64,000 bases of DNA from Nautilus pompilius (GCA_018389105.1 JACATO010000612.1:1026501-1090500); one strand, 5' to 3'; positions 37,401 to 50,566 are shown, counted from the first letter of the stretch. Notes: a model not told the origin generated them from the sequence alone. Translations and numbers: made by a program.

Positions 37401-39578
37401 TTCAATGTTATTTTTTTTTTCATTTTTAATATTAAAATTATAATTAAAGAAATGACTTTAAATTTTAATAGAGAAATAAACAAAAAAAAGTTGTGCTTTA
37501 AAAATTACTTATGTTGGTTAGTCTAGCATAATATTGCAACAGCATGCATACGATTGTAGAAAAAAAATACCTGAACAAAATGATTTAAGCCATTAAAGCA
37601 TCTACCTGTCCTTTTTCCTATTCATGGATGTAGCCTCTGAGAGAGAGAGAGAGAGAGAGCAGATTTGCTTTTCACTTTCACAATTCCTAAACATCACCAT
37701 GACTGATTTTCAGTCATGTAAATCAGAAGATGCAGTTGCAAGTTCCACCAGATTAGGGTGGTTGATTCCCAAAGTTTATGATATAGTGCACCTGTTAAAA
37801 ACTATATCATAAATTCAGTAACCAACAGTAGTTTTTAGACCAACTCAGGCCACTTATACAAATCAAAAATATAAATATACTCTACAAAACAGCCCATCTA
37901 GAACTGCTGCTGCTGATGAGGAGGAAGAAGAAAGAATGCTGAGAATGCACATTCATTAGTCAGTCAGTTACTTTGGTTATTAGTACTAAGATGATGGGAA
38001 ATGCCCAAGCTCTAACATTTTATTTTTTCTAAGAGAAAACAACTTCGTAAAATTTTCAGTTAAAATCATCTTAATGGTTCCAAACTCAAATTTATCCCCC
38101 CCTCCCTTTCAGGTTAAACTGATTATGGATATACAGAATCTCTTAAAATCGGAGCTAACTGTGAAAATCCATCATTTGTGCAGCCTGAACAATGGTTAGT
38201 ATAAGGCAACAAATACCAACAGCTTGCTTACTTGCTACCCTTTGAAAATGAGGCAGGGGATAGTTATGGGATCAAAGCTTGGTCATCAGGGACTTGCATC
38301 TTCATGCCATCAAGACCCTCAAAAAAAAAAAAAAAAAAGAGGCAGGGAATCAAACATTAGCAAATTAACAGACAGGCAAAAAATGAGAATGCACATTAAT
38401 TAGTGACACAAACACATTTATTTTATCTTTTTTTGTAGAAACAAAACCATGCAGACATTCAATGAGCAAAATCTGAAAAAATCAATAATGCAAAATGGGT
38501 TAGTGATTTTTAAACATTTTTATGTTAAAAAAGATATGCAAAGCAAGAATGTACTGTAAATAACAATTAAAAAAATAATCAAGCTTTCTCAGTGCAAAAT
38601 TTAGCCCATTCAGAACCAAATCAGTCACATGCTCACACATTGCTGTGTTGCTGAAGTGGTTTGGGGTATACTTCTCATATTAAATGGAAAGATTTTGATG
38701 CCTATACATTGTCACCAACAAAATCAAGCTAAAAAAGAGGAGCCCTTCTGTAATCAGTTTTCCCCATGCCGGATCAGTGACATTTAACAAAACATGACCA
38801 TGCAGTTAAAAATGCGTGAGATGGAGGCTACACACACGGGGAAAAGTTGCTGAAACCATGAGTGCAAGTGATCTTCTGATCATGGCAGTGACAAAGGGCT
38901 AAATGGAAAAAAAAACTAGACACAGACCCCAGAGTGGTCAGTGAGATTATGATAAATTCAGTGTAAACAAGCCACAAGAACCAAATTTGTGATGGCCATC
39001 TTTTCATGTTGACAACTCCCAGCAAATTGTGAAATCGTTTGTATGATTTATATGGCTACAGGTCATATGTCATTCTTCCCATGACTGACCCACTCCAGTG
39101 GTGATAAGCCCACAGATGGTTGCTATAACTTTCTTGCTAATTAAGCTACCATGTGTTTTACTAAATGGCATACAATAAACTTTCAAAGCTGGCTGCTTGT
39201 TCATTTAATTTTCCTCCAATATCCTGAACATTTGAGTGTATATGACCCTACTTATATTCATAAACATATAAACTTGACAAGGAAACAGACATCCCAATCA
39301 CAAGCCCATCATTTACAGCTATAAGAATAAGTGTATGCAATAGGAAGCCTCAATTTGTAGATAGCCATGCTACCACAAACTGAAGATTCAGAAGAACTGA
39401 TAGACTTTGAGAGGAGATGCATAGTTGAGCAATGGGGGCTGTTTGTACAAGCTAATGGTCCAATTCAAGCAAACCCATCTGTATATGTAAGTCCTGAATG
39501 CCCAAACCCAATAGGACACGCACTTCATGACTGGAGCATGAAAATTTTTCAACTGATTGCAATCGTAACAAAACAATG
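34479..39578. other. Intron of the minus-strand gene, nothing recognised
   Basis: AT-rich sequence with poly-A/T runs, (GA)n near 37000 and 37640, and no supported exon. Confidence 0.5.
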
Positions 39579-39912
39579 TACAGTGGTGTGCAAAAGTCTT
39601 GCATAAAGATGACTAGACATAGAAAATGGGTTCTTATTTTGTAGAAATTAGTAACTATTGTATGTTTTCTGTTTTAATTGAAAGGTATCGGTGCCTTTAA
39701 ACGATTTATAACACTAAGATCCATTTTTTAATTGCACAGTCAAAATATAAATATTAATAAAATAATTTGCATGAAATAGGTGTGTGCAAAAGTGTTGCAT
39801 AAACTACAAAATATTAGAATATATATTTTGTGCTATAATAGTTTAGGATATTAGAATATAATATGAAAAACTGCCATTTTCCACTATTCTGATTCATTTT
39901 TGTTCAATATAG

Positions 39913-40942
39913 TGATGCTGAGAGCCCGATATTTGACACTCGAATAGCGGGCCACAATCATTCGCATGAAAGAAGATGGTGAAACTGAGTGGGTCATTGC
40001 GGATTGTATTGGTTGCAATCAGTTGACGATATCTCGCACCCTGAAACGTTGGAAAGCCGATGGGAGCCTAATTTCGAAACGCAGAGCCAGCAGGCCGCAG
40101 AAAACGATGGCTCGACAGGATTGTCTAATCATCCGCATGTCGAACTCTGACCGATTCCGCACTCCCACCAACATCCAGACCGCCTTGTCAAGGCACCATG
40201 GGATCCAGTTGGCCTCATGCACCATCAGAAGGTGTTTGATCCACATGGGATTGTTTGGGCGATCGGCTCAGAAGAAGCCATTCATCAGTCTGGACAATCG
40301 TTGAAAGCGACTGCAGTGGGCTCATGACCATCTCCATTGGACTGTGGCCCAGTGGTCCCGAATGTTGTTTTCTGACGAAAGCAAATTCGTGAGGGTCCAC
40401 TCAGCTGGTTGGGTGTATGTTCAGTGATTGGTGTCTGAGAAATACCATCCTAGTTGCACTCGACTGACTCTGCAAGCAGGAGATTCGGCCATGGTTTGGG
40501 GGTTTTCAATTGTCCGGTGTCGGTCCGTTGCATCACGTGGAGGGTCAAATCAATGCTCATGACCATGCTATGATTGTCTCGGACATTGTCGAACTGTGTG
40601 TGTGTGTGTGTGTGTGACCACATGCCCCTGACAGCCATCTATCAGCAGGACAATGCCCCAAACCACACAGCTAGGAGTGTCAAGGCCTTGATGGCAGAGT
40701 TGCGAATCCCCCTCTTCGACTGGCCGGCTCAAAGCCTGGATCTCAATCCCATTGAAAACATTTGGCACTCGATTAAACTCAGTGTTAGTGCCAAAAAACC
40801 GAAAAATAAAACAGATTTTAAACAGAAAATCGAGGAAGCCTGGTTGGAGTTCAGTAGTGACAATTGTCAGCGTTTGGTAGCCAGCATGCCTCAACGTTGT
40901 GAACAAGTTATCAAGAATTTCGGATATTCTACTCATTATTGA
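39913..40942 (+). pseudogene. Broken Tc1 transposase (DD34E)
   Basis: The N-terminal part (from about 39966) has a paired-like helix-turn-helix (ADCIGCNQLTISRTLKRW). The middle has MLFSDESKFVRVH with the first catalytic Asp region. The C-terminal part (40621-40940) has QDNAPNHTA and SLDLNPIENIW, with 34 residues between the second Asp and the Glu. In-frame stops occur within the N-terminus (LTLE-stop), after LDNR (about 40302), after GWVYVQ (about 40424) and near 40557. A (GT)n expansion at 40595-40617 replaces part of the core. It cannot make a full protein. Confidence 0.9.
40595..40617. repeat. (GT)n microsatellite inside the Tc1 transposase
   Basis: About eleven GT units lie between the WSDES half and the DNAPNH half of the dead transposase. 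Confidence 0.95.
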
Positions 40943-41228
40943 TAGATCTGATCACTTTCTGCATAATTGGAATTGAATCTGAATTGGTTAGATAGCTGTC
41001 TAGATTTTATGCAACACTTTTGCACACATTGATTTGATGCAAATGATTTTCTAAAAACTATAACTTTTCTTCCAATGAAACAATATGCTTGATGTTATTG
41101 GAATAGATGCCCAACAGTAATATTTAAATACTTTAAAGAACAAGATTTGATAACAACTGCTTTTGACAAAATGCGAGCTAAATTACATGAAAAATTATTT
41201 TTATGCAAGACTTTTGCACACCGCTGTA

Positions 41229-44200
41229 GCTATCCATGAGAACCATCAGGTATTCTCTATCCACGGCATGGGTTCAGTGAAAAAGCGGTAAGATGAAACT
41301 GGTCTTTGTACCATGCATCCATTGACTGCAATGGGAAATGCAGATTCTACCACGTCTCACTGCCGTTTGAAATACATTTTTTGCTATTTCATGGTGTGGA
41401 GTGTAATCTGTTAAGGAAAAGTCAGTCTGGCCAATGGTTATCTGTCCAAAGAGGGAAATACCTTTATGGAAGATGATAGATACCCCAGCTTACACTGCCA
41501 AAGTAACACAAAAATGAAGGGAGAACCTGGGGAAATCAAATCTGCCATGCTAGACTGCACCTGATACAGATTCTGCCACCCGAAATTACCTACAATCCCA
41601 TGGATCATAACCACACAAAATGTGAGCACACTGTTACCTTACAAAAGGGCTACACCACAAAGCATCAATAACACTCGTATTTTGTATGGTTCCAGAATAA
41701 ATGTGTTCTTTCAAACTCAAGTATTTTTTTTTTCTATTTAATTAAAGTCTCTGTATATGACATTTGAATATTCTCAATATATGGTCTATATTTAGTTTTT
41801 TTCCTATTGGTTGTACGGTTTCAATATGCATTATCAAATCAAATGACTCCATTAATGTGTCCAGTGGCAATTACTCATTTTAACTTAATCACAGAAACAC
41901 TTACTGGGCCACTAGAGTATAAGGCCTCCTTAGTCTTCACTAAATGGAGAACTGGAATTGGAAAGAGACACTGTGACTAAGTTGTTTGAACCAATTTCTT
42001 TCTGCCCCAGTCTCTGTAGAAATGCTCCATTATCACTACCATTCTGCACATGATGTTAGCTGATTTAACAGCAACATTATTTCACTGCAGCCATTTTGAA
42101 ATTTAAAATTTTTGACCTCACCTGATTTAGATGCTTACCTGTTTCGCTGCTAAGTTTTCTCAATGTATAGCATATAATATTATTAGTTTTGGTACGGGTC
42201 AAGTTATGTAATAGAAAAATTGCTATTAATGAATCAAAGTGGTTGTTTTACAACAAGTTAGGCAGGCCACAATGCTGGGTGGCAGCAGTGAAATGATTAA
42301 AACGTTTAAGATCTCCCATGATTCCACATTCTAATGTCCTGAGAAAATTTCTAAGCAGTAAGGTCAGGAGTAAGGAAAAGCTTTAGTGAAACTGGGTATC
42401 AGAAGAGCCCTCACTCACCAGAAACATCCTACTGACCACATGCTGTAACACAATGAGCACACTAACCAGAGCCAGAAAACAAGATGATGTACTGATGTGA
42501 GAGTGAGAACAATAGAGATAAACAGATAGATAAGAGAAAGCACCCAATGAGAATAAAATGTAATTAAAATAAATAAATAAATAAATGATTTCAAAATTTC
42601 CCAAACAAGCCCCCTGCTTAGATCTGGAAAAACCATTAAAAAAAAACAACAATCTTTGTGTAAGAAATACCTTGGCCCTTTGTTTAGCTATTCACAAAGA
42701 ATCTCTTAGTTACAGGGAGGGAGAGTGGGGCAGCTGAAAATCTTCTCCAGTTAAATAGAATATCGATATTGTTTAAAACTTATAATCTAATGCAGTCTAT
42801 ATACTACTGTACCTATAATGCATATATAAGTGGAAAAAACCAAACTTGAATAAATACATGAAATAGAGAACATTTTTCTTATGCTTAGTTTTATCATTTC
42901 TATTGCCTTGTTTACTTAACTAAGACTGCAGGATAACCAAATGAATCAGGATTAACATTATATCTTCTGGCTATTATAAATAACACTACTAGTGGCTATA
43001 AATGTTGACTCACTAATCAAATAGTTTATCATGCATAAAAAAGAATTTTTGATTTTCAAAAAGAGTCTTGGTAAGAATTTTTAAGTAATCTTGGGAGCAT
43101 TACCATTTAGAAAACATCAAAGCATCAGCACAGTCTTTCAAGTGTGACTGGTGAACAAAAACAACTAATAATGTCATAAAAGTGCAAATATTTACTTAAA
43201 CTAATCAGCAGAAAAATCCAACTTTCACAGACAATTCTATCTACGTTAACTGTACAAATAATCAAATCATTTTGTCCTTGTCCACTATATTGCCAGTATT
43301 GTAATAGGTAACTAAGCTAAGGCCTGTTAACTGCTAAAAAGCTTAGTTTAAAGAGAAAAGAATCTCTCGTAATATTGTAAGCATAATTAAAACATAACTT
43401 ATAAGTGGATAGTCAATATGCTATACACTAACTGAACTGGTCTCAGCTACACTGCTTCAATTGCTGGCCAAAAAAAGAGCTCAAGAAGGATAACTTACCC
43501 ACCTAGTTAGTGATGATGCATTGGTCAGCCAGATGGTGATTTGCATATTTTTAGAGTTATTGACTTTTGATGATGCCTGCAATGCTTTTTGAGGTCCAGT
43601 TTAGTTTTAAATCAGACAGCTTCACTGAAGCAACTGAACCTTTTCTCTTATTTATTTTGATCACACCCAAGACCAGGCATTTGATTAAACATGTCCTGTG
43701 ATCTGAGTTGTTAACTCACCTTCTGGTGCCATTGTGCTGTTCTCAATCATGTGGAAGCAATTAAAGTTGTATTTCATTAAAACCAGAAAACTAACAAATT
43801 ACAAAATTATTCTTACATTGCTATCTTATTTTAGTTTATCAACAAAAAGATTTTTTAAAAAAATAAACAATTAAAATGCAGATGGCACCAGTGTATGGAA
43901 AATTGGTACTAAGTGTGCTTTAAAAATCCCCAAATTTATTAGACTGACTGTATAAAAAATTGGTCAGCCCACTTTCACAATATATGGTCTTACTCTCAGA
44001 TAGTAGTTTCTGAAAGTTAGGATGCTCAAAGACAACTCAATCATCAAGACAGAGCTGTACATCATCACCTGACTGAGATTACTGAAGAGATGTGCATGTA
44101 GTCTTTAAAAGAATCTAATAAGGATAATCTTAGTCAGAGCATATTACATGTTGTTCAGTGATTGCGTTTTAGCAGTAGAATGCTTTTAATATACAATGCA

Positions 44201-47200
44201 GCCTGACTTCAGTCCCCCAATGAACACTTAGTAACACAATTTCCTCAATAACTTACCTACATCATTAATTTATGGGAATATTGGCAAATTTAAACCTTTG
44301 ACGTTATTATGCCATTGTTTTCCTGTCAAGAACACAACAAACATTTTCATGCCAGACTGTATGGTGCCTTTGTTTGGATTCTGACATCACCACTTTTTTC
44401 TTTTTTTTTATTATTCATGCTTTAAATTTAATAAGTAATTTCTTATAAGCATTTGATAATTTTGGAATTAGTTCTTTTAGCATCAAAACCAAATCACAAA
44501 TAGCAGTAATATGTTTCTTTAACAAATTACCATTGTATGATCAGGTAAGATGGATATTTTTAAAAAATGTACTTGAAAAAAATGTCAGAAGTATAACAGC
44601 ACCATAAATTGACTTCCTTTCATCTCTTTGAAATGCTAAAATTTGTACACTGATGTAAGAATTTCTAAAAATTATACACTTCTCCCAAACTAGCAATGAT
44701 TTTAAAAAGAAAGAAAGAGGGAGGGAAGAATAGAACAATAACAAAAACAAAAGCAGACATCCTCCATGTACATAACCAACTTTAAATAATTTAAGAAGGT
44801 TTTTGTTTTATAGAAAATAAAAAAAAATAAGTTATCATTTTGCTCTTTTTTTTTTTTTTTTTGCAGTAAAACCAAGGAATAAAGGAAATCTAGAATAAGT
44901 AGAAGTCCGAGGCATGCATATCATATTCAAAAGAAGAGACAGAGACAGACATTAGAAAAATCCCTTCTACAGAAGCTCTGGAAAAAAATATTATAAAATC
45001 ATGATATTCCATAAATTTATGGGGTCCTTTGTTTTCATTTGAAACGATAATTTCAGTTTGTGCACTCTTGAAAATTACCAGCTTTTGTAGGAGATCTTAG
45101 CATAATCATAAGAAAGAAATTATGTAGAAAAGAAAAAGATTGACATCCAGTTGTTTCCCTTATTTTAAATAAATTCTCCACACTCCCAGACCTGCTGTAC
45201 ATCATTTGTTCAGAGCCTTCAAGACTGTTTAGCTTACTTAATTTAGCTCATTACAAGCAGGAATTTACTATCAAGGGATCTGAATGCATAGATGCTGTCA
45301 ATATTAAAAAAAAATAGGAAGTGTAAGTTATTAATAATAGAATTCTCAGAAAACATTTAAGTAGATAAAAAAAAAAAAAAATGAACTGACTGACTCATAC
45401 GAACCACAAGAGGTATTCTTGGCACATGAGTATTTACCAGACTAACCAGTCTGAGCAAAGGTTAATGAATGTCATCAGCCTCAGTAATGCATGTGTACAA
45501 CTGCTGTTTGTTGGCAGTTTCCATTAGATCTCATTACTTCCAATTTAGGTAGCAGGAAACAACACCCAAAATGAGGTGAGATGTGCACAGAAAAAGAATG
45601 AAGAATTTTTTCACAAAAAGGAAATGAAGGTCCTGACAAGGACCCTTAAGAATATGGATATCATTCTCTGTATAAACACCCACCTGAATTTATTTACACC
45701 TGTAATCAAGCAAACAATACAACATAATAAACATTTAAATAAATGACAACAGAACTTTTTTTTTTTTTTCCCCTTGTAGTTTGGAGAAAACAGTAATGAT
45801 AAATAATTTGGTTAAGAAAAAAAAACAAAAACACAAAACAAAAAAAAAAAAACACATTCTAACATTATAGGCAGAAAAACAACAAACTAATTACATCCCG
45901 ACAGCTCCAGCTCTGCGCTGCACCATTTACTGGCTGGCTAAACCCAATGCTCATCCATCTGTCAAATAGAAACGTCAACACCATTTCTTAACCATTCATT
46001 TCACCGAATGGCTCAATAACAGAAAGTCTATTCCTAGCTTGTCCGACTGATCAGTACACACAATTGTTGCGGACTGTTGTGTTAAATTTAAAAAAAAAAC
46101 AAACAAAAATACTGCTCCAGGAAACAGTTCTCTTGCTTTTCTTTTGCCACAAGCTACTAAACAACATCAAAAGCTCATGACTTCTTCAAGATGCCTAGAA
46201 CGTGTTAACATGTACATGCCTGTGACTGGCAGTTATAGCTAATTCCAATAGATTATTCAAAAGAAATGCTTATTTACTCTAAGATAAGAACGTGAAAGTC
46301 TTATGTATTTAAAGGCAGTGGTGATGCAACATTTGGAATTTGTGCTAGTCACTTTAAGCTTGCTAAATGAAGTTGTCTATCCAAGAAGAATGATACATTA
46401 AAAAAAAAACAAAAACACAATGATTAAAACTGAAAAGATGTACTGAATTATCAACTTCATGCATTAAAAAAAAATTTTTTTTTTTTTTTTTTTTTTACAA
46501 AGTTTCATTCAATGTATCAATACATTTTTAGTAACAGGTACAAATTTTCTTTCTTCCTGGTTTGATCAATTTTACTTTATAAACAAGAAAGAATAATGCA
46601 GACATGCAATAAAACCAAAAATAAACATTTTTAAAATCAGTTTTAACCCAATTTCCCACCAATCCCTGTAAAAAAACAACAAAAGTTTGTCATGGTGAGC
46701 ATATATTTTGTAGAAAGTTCATAGTTAAAGGTGAAAAAATTAAATGTAGCCTGATCTTTGTGCAATGTACCAAGGAGCAGCTCAGATACCTGTTGATTTT
46801 TCTTGTTCTTGTGCTATAAATGCAGTCCAACTACTAAAAAATACACTGAGATTTAAACATTTCAAAAAGATTGCAACCTAAGAGTATTTTCACAATGCAA
46901 ATATTCCCTTCTCCTCCACATTAATAACTTATTAAAATGATTATAACACCTTAACAAGTTTTCAAAAAATGGGTGAACCCAAATTATCGTAACTGCATCA
47001 CCCATTTTATTCTATTAGAAACATTCAAGTAAAATCCAGCTGGATAGTATTACAACAATTCCATTTTCAGCTGGTTTTCACCTGGGCACCTCTACTAGTA
47101 GTATATAATTTAAAACCAGTTAAAATTTGTAATGGTTATGATGAGAATGTAACTAGACCACCCCCGTGTATTTTAAAGCTCTTGCTTCTACTGAACCATT

Positions 47201-48044
47201 TCCCCTTAATTGTTTCTCCAGAATTATTTCCATTGCCAGAAACCTCCAAAAACTGAAACTATGAATTAAGTTCAAATTTTGGTAATATAAATTTTCCAGA
47301 AAAAGAATCATTGCCTCTTCCTTTATGTAATTTCAATTGTAACTTCTGATTAGTTTAAACAATTTTCATGTAAATTTTGAAGTTTTACCCAAATCACTGA
47401 CATAAAATAGCTACACCATCAACTTGTGGACTTATCAAGTTTCAACTGTAAAATTTCATAATTTCTTAGCAAGAAAACAACAATAATAAATCCTTTGGTA
47501 CTATATTTAAATTTCAACAGAAAAAAATGTGTAAAGAAAGATGGCAGTGTCATGAAAAAGAATAGTGTCAATCAAATTAAGATTGTACTTAGAGATGGCT
47601 AAGCAGACTGAAATCAGTTATGTGGTGGTATATAAAATTTGGACCTGGATTTAAAACAGACTGAGACAAAACTAGAGAGCCACATCTACTAGAAAGATTC
47701 TGTCAATGAGTAAAGAGTGACTCGTTTAATCTCCCTATCTCCCCACATATAGCCTACTGGTAAACTCACTTGACTATTGCCTAAATATTCAACATAACTA
47801 CTATTGATCCAGCAACAGGTCACAAGAAGGCATTTAGCTGAAGTTGTACTGATGCTATTTTTTTTCAGGTTTCCCAACACTACCTCTAAAAGAGAGCACA
47901 AATATTTAGAGAGCCATAAAAACAAGAAATGTTCACAAAAAGTTAAATTATTTAAATTCTTTCCCACAAGTGTATGGGGGGGGGGAGAAAGGTGGATTAT
48001 GAAAATCATGTTATTATAGGAGATGGTCAGGTAAAGAAACCTAC
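41229..48044. other. Intron of the minus-strand gene, nothing recognised
   Basis: AT-rich sequence. It has homopolymer runs, including an A-run joined to a T-run at about 46466-46496, and many chance open frames but no exon I can support. Confidence 0.5.
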
Positions 48045-48173
48045 CTGTAACTGAGACCTTTCAGCATCAGCAGCAGGCTGAGTGAAAACTGCACTGGCAT
48101 TTTCGCCATAAGAAAGCTCACTGTGATCAATTATCATGTCTGTGTCAGAGTCGGAGTCCAATCTGTTTGAAGT
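48045..48173 (-). CDS. Internal coding exon of the large unidentified gene
   Basis: On the minus strand the acceptor CTTGTATTTGCAG precedes a 129-base exon with a strong CAG|GTAGGT donor; phase 0 in, phase 0 out. It is open only in this frame: the other two stop within about 13 codons. The peptide starts TSNRLDSDSDTDMIIDHS and ends ADAERSQLQ. It is acidic and serine-rich, likely disordered. Codons show a clear RNY bias. It splices in phase to the terminal exon at 28562. Its entry phase conflicts with the preferred frame of the exon at 50653, so the two seem mutually exclusive unless an exon was missed. Confidence 0.68.
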
Positions 48174-48776
48174 CTGCAAATACAAGCACTGTGTAAGAAG
48201 GGTGTTTCTAGGTTACTTTATGCATTAACAGCACACGGCAGTTGTGAAAACTGAAAGCAATTATTTTAATTAAGTCAGTCATAATACATAGGTTATATTT
48301 CATTTTATAGTTTATTTCTTCATGTTATGACAACTTAAAATTATGTGTGTATGTGCATCATAGTAGATACAGCCAACAAACAAACACTATAACCAAACAG
48401 TAGCTCTATCACAGATCACTAATTGTCTTAGTTTATCTTAGACTTCATCCTAATTATCACATAGGACAAATAGAAAACTTATGGCACATCCTTCTTAAAA
48501 TGTTCTGTTAAACTCAAGCTGGCATATGGCAATGTCCAAACAAGGCATCTTACAGTAACAAAAAAAAAAAAAATTCACTTGTCACAATGATAATTTAGGC
48601 ATTTCTTTTCAAAGGTTATCAATGTTGAAAAAGCAGTCACTGATCATTGTTTAAAAAAAAAACAAAACAATGTCAAATGACCAAGACTAGAATTATAAAG
48701 TTTTGTTTATTTTATTATAGAAAATTCCTTTCTAAATTATTAATTAACCCAAATCCATTAATGTCTTAGAAGATAA

Positions 48777-50566
48777 CACTGGTCAACAAAATTAAATGCA
48801 TTATACTCATCATGAATGCAAACCAACTTTTTTAGACTAATTTTTCATGCTGATTTCAAAATTTCACTCCATTTGTATGCAGCACGTATCAGTTTTTCAG
48901 TAGATACATGCAAATATTTACATATTTGTATATATGAAATCATTAATGTAATAAATAAGGACATATTATTTTTAGAAAGTAAATGAGTTTATTGAGTTAA
49001 AAATCATCACTATCATTCTACAAAGAGTGAATACACAAAAAATGGGTCAGACAAAGTTAGAACAACAGAGTTAGAAACATTGTGATTTGGATTTCCTGTG
49101 GTGTTCCTGATCTGGTTGATCATGGTAAAGTGTCCAGCAGTAGTTAGCCAGCATACTGTCATTCCAGAAGCTTTGGTACCGTTTCTCCATAGCACTAATG
49201 TCCTGGTAAAATCTTTCACCATGTTCATCAGACACTGCTCCAGGGTTATCTGCGAAGAAATCCAGATGGGAGTCCAAGAAGTGAACTTTCAGTGACATGC
49301 AACAACCCATTGCTGAGTAACATTTCAGAAGATTCTTGATGCCATCCTTGTAGTCCATTGCCTTCTTGTTGCCCAAGAAATTCTCACAGATCCAATTGAA
49401 CGCATTCCAGGCAGGCAGTTCCAGTTCATCCAGTGTTGTCTTGAAGTTGACATCTTTGAGTACTTCTCTAATTTGGGGTCCGACAAAAATACCCTCTTTC
49501 AACTTCACCTGTGTGATTTTGGGAAACTTTTCTACAATATACTCAAACTCTCTGGCATTTCTCTTCCCTAGTGTCTTTACAAACTGTTCCATCAGTCCAA
49601 GCTTTATGTGCAAAGGAGGCAATAGGACATTACATGGATCTACAAGAGGTGTATTCTTGACGCTAGACAGTCCTGGCTGGTATGATGTTCTTGTCTGCCA
49701 GTTTGATTCTGAATAATGTCTGTCAGTTGCCCAACTATTCCATAGACACAAGAAACAACAGTATTTTGTGAAACCCGACTGCATTCCCATTAGCATTCCA
49801 ATGACTTTTAAATCTCCACATATTTTCCATGAGTATCTATCACAGGCAATGGCATGAAGTGAAAGTTCCATATTCTCATGGTCTTTCGGCTCCCTCCATA
49901 TCATTAGAATGGCAAAAGGCATGGACTTCTTCCTCTTATTGAACCAGTCACGTAAGCCATTTGAGCAAGCTGAGCAGATAAAATGTGGTGCCCATAACTT
50001 GTCCTGATCTCCAAGAGGACAGTCAAAGTATAGCTTATAAATCTTCTTGATCTCTGGTGTTATTGTACATTTTTGAGCTTTCACAATAAATTGTCCACAG
50101 ACATAACAAAACACATCAGGAGGATTTCTACACAGTCTTGACATTGTTAACACTGTAAAACAAGTAAGGAAATAGATACAAACGGTTATACTTATATTAA
50201 ATTTGAGATGATGAAATATTTCATCAGATCAATTATGACTGGACAATTTGAGATGTTGAAATACCTATTTCATCAGACAAAACTTGATTGGTTAATTTAA
50301 GATGATGAAATATTGCATCTGAACTATGCAGCAATGAATAATGTAGTTTATTTTAAAGGTATGTTTCCATGATGTAAATGAAAGACATGCATACACATCA
50401 TTAATTGGAATTTCTATATAATGCATGAGCTAAAACCAAAAAAACTTTCTCATCTTGAAAGCTGTATGTGATGTCAAAAAACTAATTGTATATTTGAAAT
50501 CAGCATTAAAAACTACACTAAGTACACCTTGACATATGCTTCATGAAAAATACTTGTTGACCAGTG
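48777..50566 (-). mobile_element. CACTG-ended DNA transposon (CMC/EnSpm-like), 1,790 bp
   Basis: The ends are perfect 13-bp inverted repeats, CACTGGTCAACAA, flanked by TAA on both sides (48774-48776 and 50567-50569), a 3-bp target duplication. About 70 bp inside, both ends also share ATGCTGATTTCAAA (48847 and the mirror near 50500), so the inverted repeats are imperfect over about 85 bp. At the right end, 50200-50325 holds three copies of a 45-50 bp unit with GATGATGAAATATTTCATC-type palindromes, upstream of the encoded frame. CACTR ends plus a 3-bp duplication fit the CACTA/Mirage/Chapaev group; the class call is inference. Confidence 0.85.
49071..50153 (-). CDS. Transposase-like protein, uninterrupted 360 residues, internally deleted
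   Basis: A continuous minus-strand frame from ATG at 50153 to the stop at 49071 lies inside the CACTG element. N-terminus: C16xxC19 and C60xxC63 form a probable zinc-binding domain (RLCRNPPDVFCYVCG). Core: ICGDLKVIGMLMG (Asp114) followed by GFTKYCCFLCLW (C133xxC136), an Asp plus CxxC arrangement like CMC transposases. C-terminus: SDEHGERFYQDISAMEKRYQ with acidic candidates at 309-313. I recall repetitive uncharacterised proteins in insects and cnidarians with the same blocks but a much longer stretch between WREPKDH (86-92) and the Asp core, so this copy seems to carry an in-frame internal deletion. Activity is doubtful, but the frame is intact. Confidence 0.8.
   Translation of the reverse strand: MLTMSRLCRNPPDVFCYVCGQFIVKAQKCTITPEIKKIYKLYFDCPLGDQDKLWAPHFICSACSNGLRDWFNKRKKSMPFAILMIWREPKDHENMELSLHAIACDRYSWKICGDLKVIGMLMGMQSGFTKYCCFLCLWNSWATDRHYSESNWQTRTSYQPGLSSVKNTPLVDPCNVLLPPLHIKLGLMEQFVKTLGKRNAREFEYIVEKFPKITQVKLKEGIFVGPQIREVLKDVNFKTTLDELELPAWNAFNWICENFLGNKKAMDYKDGIKNLLKCYSAMGCCMSLKVHFLDSHLDFFADNPGAVSDEHGERFYQDISAMEKRYQSFWNDSMLANYCWTLYHDQPDQEHHRKSKSQCF

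Larger units (their letters stand above)
39581..41226 (+). mobile_element. Tc1-family DNA transposon with IR/DR ends
   Basis: Bounded by TA on both sides (39579-39580 and 41227-41228). Outer repeats start CAGTGGTGTGCAAAAGTCTT at 39581 and mirror at 41200-41226 (one base different, CAGCGG). A second, inner copy of the motif lies at 39781-39803 and its mirror at 41006-41028. Both inner copies have GTGTT where both outer copies have GTCTT. This is the IR/DR arrangement known from Sleeping Beauty-like elements, with ends about 220 bp long. The element sits in an intron of the minus-strand gene. Confidence 0.93.

Noticed and set aside
41438..41640. Possible extra SINE copy
   Set aside because: Only short resemblance to the SINE body; no tRNA-like head seen.
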